DNA of 56,084 nucleotides, from contig NZ_BAMJ01000014.1 in the NCBI RefSeq assembly GCF_000615805.1, positions 1 through 56,084 of the forward strand, read 5' to 3'. The notes under the pieces are model-generated. The model made no database searches, had not been told where the DNA came from, and saw only the letters and a program-made list of their open reading frames with translations. Made by a program: the position numbers and the translations under genes. This document shows positions 49,588 to 56,084 of this stretch, one piece after another; the first letter of the stretch is position 1, and each line of letters starts with the position of its first letter. The stretch is from Latilactobacillus fuchuensis DSM 14340 = JCM 11249. GTDB taxonomy: Bacteria; Bacillota; Bacilli; Lactobacillales; Lactobacillaceae.

Positions 49588-52500
49588 ATGAATAAGCGAT
49601 ATAATATTGGATTAGATATTGGGACCAATTCTATCGGCTGGTCAGTGGTTAATGATCAAAGTCAGTTAGTCAGAATTAAGGGAAAATTAGGGTACGGTGT
49701 TCGACTGTACGATGAAGGTCAAACAGCTGAAGACCGACGACTGTTTAGAACGACGCGCCGCCGCTTAAAACGGCGTAAATGGCGCTTAGGTTTATTACGC
49801 GAAATTTTTGAACCTTACATCACACCGCAAGATGCGACTTTTTTCTTAAGACAGAAACAATCGAATTTAAGCCCCAAGGATTTACAAAAACAGCAGCCAC
49901 AAATTGGTTTATTTAATGATCGTTTGGACAGCGATTTTCACTATCAATATCCGACAATTTATCATTTGCGCTACGCGTTAATGACTGAAAAGCGGCAATT
50001 TGATTTACGCGAAATTTATTTGGCGATGCATCACATTGTCAAATACCGGGGGCATTTTTTGAACGCAGCTGCCGCGTCATCTTTTAAAAGCGGAGAAATT
50101 GATTTAGCTAAGGATTTCGCAGCGTTAAATCAGATTTTTGGAACAATCTTTAGTGAAGTCGGCTTCAGTTTATCAGAAAGCAATTTAGATGAGATTAAAT
50201 CAATTTTGTTGGATAACAATTTAAGCGCTAGTGTGCGCCAACGCAAAGCACTACCGTTAATTTACCAAACCGCTGCTTCAAAAGATTCGGAAAAGCAATA
50301 TAAAGCAATTGCAACTGAATTATTGAAAGCGATTCTAGGCTTAAAGGCGAAATTTAATCTCATCACAGGTATCGAAGTCGAAGATGTCAAAGCGTGGACG
50401 TTAAGTTTTAATGCTGAAGATTTTGATGCTAAGTTGAGCGACTTAAATATTGCGGATAATGATGACGCCGTACAAATCATTGAAATTTTACGAGCTCTTT
50501 ATTCAGGTGTTTTACTGACTGGGATTGTGCCTGAGGGACAATCAATTTCACAGGCGATGATTGATAAGTATGAAGCGCATAAAGCACATCTGATAATGTT
50601 GCGGTCAATTCGCGAACAATTATCTGATAAAGAAAATAAAGCACTTGAAAAGGCATATGATGACTATATTGATCATCCGGAAGATAAGCAGCACGGTTCA
50701 CGTGAGGATTTCTATGCGGCAATCACGAAAGTATTAAAAAAAGATTCAGAGGATACAAATATTATCGAAATTCTAAAATTGATTGAATTGGATCAGTTTA
50801 TGCCTAAACAACGCACTAAGGACAACGGCGCCATTCCACACCAGTTACATCAACAGGAATTGGATCAAATTATTGAAAATCAAAAACAATATTATCCTTG
50901 GTTGGCGGACATTAACCCCAATGAACAACGGCAAAAAATGGCGCCCTATAAATTAGATGAGTTGGTGACATTCAGAGTGCCTTATTACGTCGGCCCGATG
51001 ATTACGGCTGAAGAACAGTTCCAAACTTCTAATAAAAAATTTGCATGGATGATTCGTAAAGAACCAGGCGCGATTACGCCGTGGAATTTTGATCAGAAAG
51101 TCGACCGCCAAGCTTCCGCGAATGAATTCATTAAACGAATGACAACCACTGATACTTATTTGTTGGCCGAAGATGTTTTGCCAAAGCAAAGTTTGTTGTA
51201 TCAACGGTTTGAAGTATTAAATGAATTGAATGGCATTAAAATTGATGATCAACCGATTACGGTCGAACAAAAGCAAGCCATTTTTAACGATAAATTCATG
51301 CAACAAGCGCATGTTACGGTTAAAAATATTCAAGCTTATCTCGTCTCTGAGGGGCAGTATGCGAGTCGACCAAACATTACGGGTTTGTCAGATGGTGAGA
51401 AATTTAATAGTAGTTTGAGTACTTACCATGATCTTAAGAAAATCTTTGGGGATATGATTGATGACCCTAATAAGCAAACCGATTTTGAAAAAATGATTGA
51501 ATGGTCAACGATTTTTGAGGATGGCAAAATATTTGCTGATAAATTACGTGAAATTAATTGGTTAACAGACGAACAACGCCAGCGACTATCGAATAAACGG
51601 TACCGTGGTTGGGGCCAATTATCGACTAAACTATTAACCAAAATTGTCGATCAAAATGGTCAACGGATTATCGATATTCTTTGGAATACCAATGACAATT
51701 TTATGCGGATTATTCATTCTGATGATTTTGATCAGGCCGTGACTCAAGCTAACCAAATGTTATTAGCGGATAATGATACGCAAGATGTAATTAACGAGTT
51801 ATACACGTCACCTTCCAATAAAAAAGCTCTACGACAAATATTACTAGTCGTGGCCGATATTCAAAAGGCGATGAAGGGGCAAGCACCGGCTCGGATTTTA
51901 ATCGAATTTGCGCGTGAAAAACAAGCTAATCCGCGATTATCAACACAACGGCGTCGCCAAGTTGAACAAGTCTATCAAGAGCTAAATAATGATCAGCTCA
52001 ACAAAGAATTGGCCGATCCACAGTATGCTAATTTATCGAAAGATCGACTATTCTTGTATTTCATGCAAGGCGGTCGGGATATGTATACGGGTGAGTCGTT
52101 AAATATTGATCGGTTATCGGAGTATGATATTGATCATATTTTACCGCAAGCCTTTATCAAAGATAATTCGTTGGATAACCGGGTATTAGTATCGGCAAAA
52201 ATGAATCGGAGTAAATCAGACCACGTACCGCTTGATTTTACTGAAGAACGATTTGGGCAAAAAATGCGCAGTCAGTGGGAACAAATGTTACGGGCCGGTT
52301 TGCTGACGCGCCGTAAATATAATAATTTAACGTTAAATCCAGATAGTCTCAATAAATATACCATGAGTGGCTTTATCAATCGCCAATTAGTTGAAACCCG
52401 GCAAGTGATTAAACTCGCAACTAACTTATTAGTCGATCAATATGCCGATGAAGACGTGCAGTTAGTGACGGTTAAAAGTGGCTTAACCCACCAAATGCGC

Positions 52501-53682
52501 GAAGATTTTGATTTTCCTAAGAATCGAAATTTAAATAATTACCATCACGCTTTTGATGCGTATCTAACGGCTTTTGTGGGCCTCTATTTACTGAAGAAAT
52601 ACCCTAAATTGGCCCATTATTTCGTCTACGGTCAATACCAACAAGGTTTTAAGGCCAATGACCAGTGGCGTAACTTTAATTTTCTAAATGGTTTACGTCA
52701 AGAGCAACAGGTCGATGCTGAAACGGGTGAGCTTATTTGGCAAAAAGACCATGATTTAGCTTATATGAATAAAATCTATGATTTCAAGAAAATTCTGGTG
52801 ACGCGTGAAGTGCATACTAATCACGGCGCGTTGTATAATCAGACGCTCTATAAAGCTAAAGATGACAAAGCGAGTGGTCAAGGTGGTCGTCAATTGATTG
52901 CAGCTAAAGAAAACCGACCAACGGCAATTTATGGTGGTTATTCTGGTAAAACAGTCGCTTATATGTGTTTAGTGCGAATTACTGAAAAAAAGGGTGATTT
53001 TTATCGTATTTGTGGGGTGCAAACAGCTTGGGTTGATGAGCTAGAACACATTGAAGACGCAACGATTAAGCTGCAAAGATTGACTGCATTATTAACGCCT
53101 CAATTTTCCGCGACTAAAAAGCAAAAAGATGAAGTTGTGACAGTCGTTAAACCATTCGAAGTGCTCTTACCGAAAATTTTAATTAATCAACGGTTCTACG
53201 ACGGTGGCCAAGAACTAACATTGGCATCGGCAACTTATAAAAATAATGCGCAAGAGTTAGTACTTGATAAAAAAGCCGTGCAAGTGTTAAATGGCCAATT
53301 GCCAAAGGCTGAGTTGGAGGCACAGGCAACAGTTGTTTATGATCAAATATTAGAACGAGTTCAGAAATATTTCCCACTGTATGACATGAATAGTTTTAGA
53401 GAGAAATTATTTGTAGGACGTGATAAATTTAACGAATTACCATGGCAGGATCAATGGGAGAATCATAAATTAATTCAGGTGGGACAAAAGACAATTTTAG
53501 ATCGAATTTTGATTGGATTACATGCGAATGCAGCGATGGGGGATTTAAAAGCACTAAATATGTCTACGCCGTTTGGAAAACTTCAAAAATCTAATGGGAT
53601 ATCGCTTAGCCCTGAGACCCAAATCATCTACCAATCACCGACCGGTCTGTTCGAACGACGTGTGGCTTTGAAAGATTTATAG
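49588..53682 (+). CDS. cas9: CRISPR-associated endonuclease Cas9 (type II-A)
   Basis: A 1364-residue RNA-guided DNA nuclease with all catalytic parts intact. RuvC-I Asp10 is in GLDIGTNSIGW. An Arg-rich bridge helix lies at about 55-79. RuvC-II Glu773 is in LIEFAREK. The HNH His850 is in YDIDHILPQ. RuvC-III has His986/His987 and Asp990 in HHAFDAYL. The recognition lobe fills 90-750 and the PAM-interacting domain the end. A -10 (TATACT, 49549-49554) precedes it without a clear -35. Its own terminator separates it from cas1. The frame is open throughout, so it is likely functional. Confidence 0.97.
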   Translation: MNKRYNIGLDIGTNSIGWSVVNDQSQLVRIKGKLGYGVRLYDEGQTAEDRRLFRTTRRRLKRRKWRLGLLREIFEPYITPQDATFFLRQKQSNLSPKDLQKQQPQIGLFNDRLDSDFHYQYPTIYHLRYALMTEKRQFDLREIYLAMHHIVKYRGHFLNAAAASSFKSGEIDLAKDFAALNQIFGTIFSEVGFSLSESNLDEIKSILLDNNLSASVRQRKALPLIYQTAASKDSEKQYKAIATELLKAILGLKAKFNLITGIEVEDVKAWTLSFNAEDFDAKLSDLNIADNDDAVQIIEILRALYSGVLLTGIVPEGQSISQAMIDKYEAHKAHLIMLRSIREQLSDKENKALEKAYDDYIDHPEDKQHGSREDFYAAITKVLKKDSEDTNIIEILKLIELDQFMPKQRTKDNGAIPHQLHQQELDQIIENQKQYYPWLADINPNEQRQKMAPYKLDELVTFRVPYYVGPMITAEEQFQTSNKKFAWMIRKEPGAITPWNFDQKVDRQASANEFIKRMTTTDTYLLAEDVLPKQSLLYQRFEVLNELNGIKIDDQPITVEQKQAIFNDKFMQQAHVTVKNIQAYLVSEGQYASRPNITGLSDGEKFNSSLSTYHDLKKIFGDMIDDPNKQTDFEKMIEWSTIFEDGKIFADKLREINWLTDEQRQRLSNKRYRGWGQLSTKLLTKIVDQNGQRIIDILWNTNDNFMRIIHSDDFDQAVTQANQMLLADNDTQDVINELYTSPSNKKALRQILLVVADIQKAMKGQAPARILIEFAREKQANPRLSTQRRRQVEQVYQELNNDQLNKELADPQYANLSKDRLFLYFMQGGRDMYTGESLNIDRLSEYDIDHILPQAFIKDNSLDNRVLVSAKMNRSKSDHVPLDFTEERFGQKMRSQWEQMLRAGLLTRRKYNNLTLNPDSLNKYTMSGFINRQLVETRQVIKLATNLLVDQYADEDVQLVTVKSGLTHQMREDFDFPKNRNLNNYHHAFDAYLTAFVGLYLLKKYPKLAHYFVYGQYQQGFKANDQWRNFNFLNGLRQEQQVDAETGELIWQKDHDLAYMNKIYDFKKILVTREVHTNHGALYNQTLYKAKDDKASGQGGRQLIAAKENRPTAIYGGYSGKTVAYMCLVRITEKKGDFYRICGVQTAWVDELEHIEDATIKLQRLTALLTPQFSATKKQKDEVVTVVKPFEVLLPKILINQRFYDGGQELTLASATYKNNAQELVLDKKAVQVLNGQLPKAELEAQATVVYDQILERVQKYFPLYDMNSFREKLFVGRDKFNELPWQDQWENHKLIQVGQKTILDRILIGLHANAAMGDLKALNMSTPFGKLQKSNGISLSPETQIIYQSPTGLFERRVALKDL

Positions 53683-53687
53683 AACTC

Positions 53688-53731
53688 AAAAAGCTGGTTC
53701 GTCATTTTAATTAATGATGAACCAGCTTTTT
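53688..53731 (+). terminator. Bidirectional terminator after cas9
   Basis: Stem AAAAAGCTGGTTC/GAACCAGCTTTTT with inner TCATT/AATGA. The A run makes it also work against transcription from the opposite strand. Confidence 0.85.
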
Positions 53732-53748
53732 ATCTGAAATGAAGGCAT

Positions 53749-53862
53749 AAAAAAAGGCCTCATACGAGGCTCAGAAGTAAAAACTTAACCCGAAGGTTTC
53801 GTTTGATTTTAACCCAGAGTATCAAATCAATGAGTTTATCGGTTGAGAGTATCAGGCTCAAC
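53749..53862 (-). ncRNA. tracrRNA (opposite strand to cas genes)
   Basis: Read on the minus strand, 53841-53806 is an anti-repeat complementary to the CRISPR repeat: an upper duplex of about 24 pairs with one mismatch, a bulge (GA in the repeat against TGGG here), then a six-pair lower stem. Downstream come a nexus-like small hairpin (AACC/GGGTT) and a terminator hairpin GCCTC/GAGGC followed by T7 at 53755-53749. A promoter lies at 53869-53897. The RNA would be about 114 nt, with a 5' hairpin before the anti-repeat. Confidence 0.88.
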
Positions 53863-53868
53863 AACTGT

Positions 53869-53900
53869 AGTATAACATGCCTTGTTTTAAGAAACAAGGC
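53869..53900 (-). promoter_or_regulatory. tracrRNA promoter with palindrome
   Basis: On the minus strand: -35 TTGTTT (53897-53892), 17-base spacer, -10 TATACT (53874-53869). A perfect nine-base inverted repeat GCCTTGTTT (53879-53887)/AAACAAGGC (53892-53900) covers the -35, so a regulator could sit here. It also lies within the cas1 5' leader. Confidence 0.7.
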
Positions 53901-53928
53901 TACAAAATGATTAATTGGAGTGAGGAAT

Positions 53929-54834
53929 ATGGGATGGCGAACAGTTGTGATATCACAACATGCAAAGGTGTCGTATTCGGGCCGAAAGATTGTGGTACAA
54001 ACCAACGATGCAACACATCAGGTACCAATTGATGATATTCAAATTTTATTAGTGGCGACCACACAAGCAGTAGTAACCGCGACGGCAATTACCGAATTAA
54101 GTAGTTCTGGGGCTAAGATTATCTTTACCGGGCGGGATGGCAATCCAGCTTGTGAAGTGGTTGATGATTATCCAGGTAATCGCAGTTTGGCATCGATTCA
54201 GCAACAAGTTGATTGGTCAACTGAATTGAAAGACACGCTTTGGACTACCGTTGTGAAGGCTAAAATTGCGATGCAAATTCAAAGTGCTGAATTATTGGGT
54301 AGAGATATTACTGATTTAAAATTAGAAGCCCAGCAAATTGAGTTTGCCGACCAGAGTAATCGAGAAGCGGTGATTGCACGTAAATATTTTCAAAAGATGT
54401 TCGGTCAAGATTTCACACGGACTGATGCGAATGCAACGAATGCCGCGCTAAACTATGGCTACAGTCTTTTATTATCGGCGGTTAATCGCGAAATTGTCTG
54501 TAACGGTTATTTAACCCAGTTTGGGGTTCATCATCACAATGCGATGAATGATTTTAACTTGGGATCGGATTTGATGGAACCCTTTCGACCGGTGATTGAT
54601 TATTGGGTGGCTCACCAAAAGTTTAATGAATTAACGGCTGATGTTAAGTTTGGTCTGGTTGAATTATTGAACTTAGAATTAGAGTATAACGGTCATGTGA
54701 CCATTTTACGCAATGCGTTAACCAAACACGTTCAGAATTGTTTGAATTTTATGAGTAATCCGAAACAATCTTTAGAAGTAAAGGTGGTCATGTGTCATGA
54801 GGTACCGCATAATGCGCTTATTAGTCATGTTTGA
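53929..54834 (+). CDS. cas1: CRISPR integrase Cas1
   Basis: A 301-residue metal-dependent integrase that, with Cas2, inserts spacers. The metal ligands fit Glu146 (REAVIARKYF), His202 or His203 (GVHHHNAMN) and Glu217 (LMEPFRP). ATG 53929 with GGAG 8 bases upstream is preferred over the ORF start at 53920. It overlaps cas2 by 38 bases. Start of a cas1-cas2-csn2 unit separated from cas9. Confidence 0.95.
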   Translation: MGWRTVVISQHAKVSYSGRKIVVQTNDATHQVPIDDIQILLVATTQAVVTATAITELSSSGAKIIFTGRDGNPACEVVDDYPGNRSLASIQQQVDWSTELKDTLWTTVVKAKIAMQIQSAELLGRDITDLKLEAQQIEFADQSNREAVIARKYFQKMFGQDFTRTDANATNAALNYGYSLLLSAVNREIVCNGYLTQFGVHHHNAMNDFNLGSDLMEPFRPVIDYWVAHQKFNELTADVKFGLVELLNLELEYNGHVTILRNALTKHVQNCLNFMSNPKQSLEVKVVMCHEVPHNALISHV

Positions 54835-55116
54835 TTTACCAACTGAAACGAGTCTTGAACGAAAAGCATATCGCCATTTTAGAAAAGCATTGCTAAATGA
54901 AGGTTTTTTGATGATTCAGTATTCGGTCTACGTCCGCGTTTGTGTCAGTAAACAATCAGCCAATTCATTGAAAATCGAATCGCGGGATTTACGCCTGAAG
55001 ATGGGTTGATTCAAACATTAATGGTGACGGAACAACAATACAATAAAATGCATTTCTTGGTCGGTGAATCAAAAGATGATGTGCGTAATTCGGCAGAAAG
55101 GACGTTGATTTTATGA
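54797..55116 (+). CDS. cas2: CRISPR-associated Cas2 (frameshifted as read)
   Basis: A ferredoxin-fold partner of Cas1, about 106 residues when repaired. The N-terminal strand RLLVMFDLPTET is typical of type II-A Cas2. The frame breaks near 54966: TTGAAAATC lacks one G of TTGGAAAAT, which restores SLENRIAGFTPEDG and an end at TGA 55114-55116. That end overlaps the csn2 start by four bases (ATGA). Likely a sequencing deletion, since every neighbour is intact. Confidence 0.9.
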
Positions 55117-55808
55117 GAATTACAATGTATCCTTATCGGCCATTTGAAATGACTAATCAGAAAATAACGGTTTTTAGTACCAACTCAGCAGATGTTTATA
55201 CCAAATTAATTGCAGGTTTTAAGGAGCAACAAGAGACGCTTAAAATCAGCGATGACCAATATCAATTAATCGATATTGTTAAGAGTGTATTATGGGGTGG
55301 TGAAATATCAACGCTAGATCCCAATAAATTATTTCAAAGCCGTTTGATTAAAAAAATGGCGAAGGATTTAACGGATAATCAGCGTCAAAACTTAATTAAG
55401 CTTGATAGTCAGATGCGGGCCGCTATTTTAGAGGCTGCTTTTATGTATGATTTAGCGCTTGATATTGATTTAGAGTTGGACGTTCAAAAAGCGCTAAAAT
55501 ACTTTAATTTAAAGTTTTCAAATGATATCCAAACCGATCCCTATGGTATAATAGAGAGTATAGTATTGACTGCTTCAGAATTAAATGAAACTAAAATTAT
55601 TGTATTGATGAACGTTTCTCATTATCTTAGTATCAGCCAATTTAATGAATTGGTAAGATTAATGGCGACGTTGAATGTGAAACTCTTTATCATCGAATTT
55701 TCAGAAACCTCAAATCCGACTAGGTACCAAGAATGCCGGTATTATCATATCGACGCCGATTATGTCGAGTGGCGTTATGATTCAGATGAAGGAATGATGA
55801 AAAAATAA
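55113..55808 (+). CDS. csn2: CRISPR-associated Csn2 (type II-A)
   Basis: A 231-residue protein of the Csn2 family, which forms a tetrameric ring on DNA ends and is needed for spacer acquisition. Its presence makes the locus type II-A. The coding sequence ends just two bases before the first CRISPR repeat, so its 3' end must double as array leader. A consensus-like extended -10 promoter lies inside the gene (55544-55552). Confidence 0.93.
   Translation: MRITMYPYRPFEMTNQKITVFSTNSADVYTKLIAGFKEQQETLKISDDQYQLIDIVKSVLWGGEISTLDPNKLFQSRLIKKMAKDLTDNQRQNLIKLDSQMRAAILEAAFMYDLALDIDLELDVQKALKYFNLKFSNDIQTDPYGIIESIVLTASELNETKIIVLMNVSHYLSISQFNELVRLMATLNVKLFIIEFSETSNPTRYQECRYYHIDADYVEWRYDSDEGMMKK
55544..55552 (+). 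promoter_or_regulatory. Candidate pre-crRNA promoter inside csn2
   Basis: TGGTATAAT is a perfect extended -10 (TG plus TATAAT). The -35 region is weak (GATATC at 55524-55529). The start site would be about 250 bases before the first repeat. It is the best promoter I see ahead of the array. Confidence 0.5.
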
Positions 55809-55810
55809 CG

Positions 55811-56084
55811 GTTTTAGAAGAGTATCAAATCAATGAGTTCATCAACGCGTTCGCTTGCTTCGTACCCCTTTCCCGTGTTTTAGAAGAGTATCAAATCAAT
55901 GAGTTCATCAACTGTCGTTATTAAGCTGTTACTAATTCACGTGTTTTAGAAGAGTATCAAATCAATGAGTTCATCAACTTCGATGCATAAATTTGAGCAC
56001 CTTTACCAGTTTTAGAAGAGTATCAAATCAATGAGTTCATCAACCATACGCTGAAAATAACGTTTTAGCAATAAGTTTTAGAAG
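55811..56084 (+). CRISPR. Type II-A CRISPR array (continues past the window)
   Basis: Four complete identical 36-base repeats at 55811-55846, 55877-55912, 55943-55978 and 56009-56044, and the first ten bases of a fifth at 56075-56084. Each begins GTTTTAGAAGAGTATCAAAT and ends TTCATCAAC. Spacers of exactly 30 bases lie at 55847-55876, 55913-55942, 55979-56008 and 56045-56074; all differ. Repeats are in the same orientation as the cas genes and are complementary to the anti-repeat at 53806-53841. Confidence 0.98.

Noticed and set aside
53842-53930. A long tracrRNA acting as a natural single guide (tracr-L like) to repress cas9
   Set aside because: That would need a repeat-like segment upstream of the anti-repeat on the same RNA plus a match to a cas promoter. 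The upstream segment resembles the anti-repeat, not the repeat, and I saw no such match.
55811-56084. Promoters within each CRISPR repeat, as in some type II-C arrays
   Set aside because: The repeat has no convincing extended -10 near its 3' end; the only TATC-like stretch lacks spacing to a -35.

Overview
The window reads as a chromosomal segment of a low-GC lactic acid bacterium, most likely Latilactobacillus (sakei/curvatus group). The evidence is the gene order prfA-prmC-tsaC-glyA-upp-atpBEFHAGDC-murA-mreB, an Apf-type LysM protein, a type II-A CRISPR-Cas9 locus, a methylglyoxal synthase and a pyruvate phosphate dikinase set. Species assignment is inference; no rRNA gene is present.

Layout. 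1-5.7 kb: small genes, a tRNA-Gln, a MazG-like pyrophosphohydrolase, an SDR/cupin pair behind a MerR-type promoter, an Apf-like cell-wall protein, methylglyoxal synthase, a DUF1275 membrane protein and a CPBP protease. 5.7-12.8 kb: cold-shock protein, an Abi/HEPN protein, a TetR-controlled heterodimeric ABC exporter with a clear operator, and a serine hydrolase. 12.8-18.8 kb: a beta-glucoside PTS IIC plus 6-phospho-beta-glucosidase with a divergent GntR regulator, manA, a DUF1648 protein and an HD hydrolase. 19-26 kb: a CcpN-like repressor and PPDK regulatory protein divergent from ppdK, then a GH31 glycosidase. 26-28.3 kb: murT-gatD. 28.4-34.6 kb: glutaredoxin-like gene, tdk, prfA, prmC, tsaC, glyA, upp. 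34.6-46.5 kb: the F1Fo ATP synthase operon, then murA, mreB, yidD, rodA and an orphan gcvH. 46.5-49.5 kb: metNIQ behind a methionine T-box. 49.6-56.1 kb: cas9, a divergent tracrRNA, cas1-cas2-csn2, and the start of a CRISPR array that runs off the window.

Quality warning. Seven genes (CPBP protease, GH31, prfA, atpH, atpA, murA, cas2) are broken by missing bases, mostly one base lost next to an identical base. Several are normally essential, so these look like sequencing or assembly deletions. I annotate them as whole genes and mark each break.

Most interesting features. (1) The first CRISPR repeat starts two bases after the csn2 stop, so leader and promoter must lie inside csn2, where a good extended -10 promoter is seen. 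(2) The tracrRNA is encoded opposite to the cas genes and shares a palindromic control region with cas1. (3) Two copies of a roughly 115-bp intergenic repeat have hairpins that differ by three compensatory base-pair changes; one copy carries a 113-bp palindromic insertion flanked by near-perfect direct repeats. (4) Clear operator candidates exist for TetR, CcpN-type and MerR-type regulation. I did not find a wholly unprecedented gene system.
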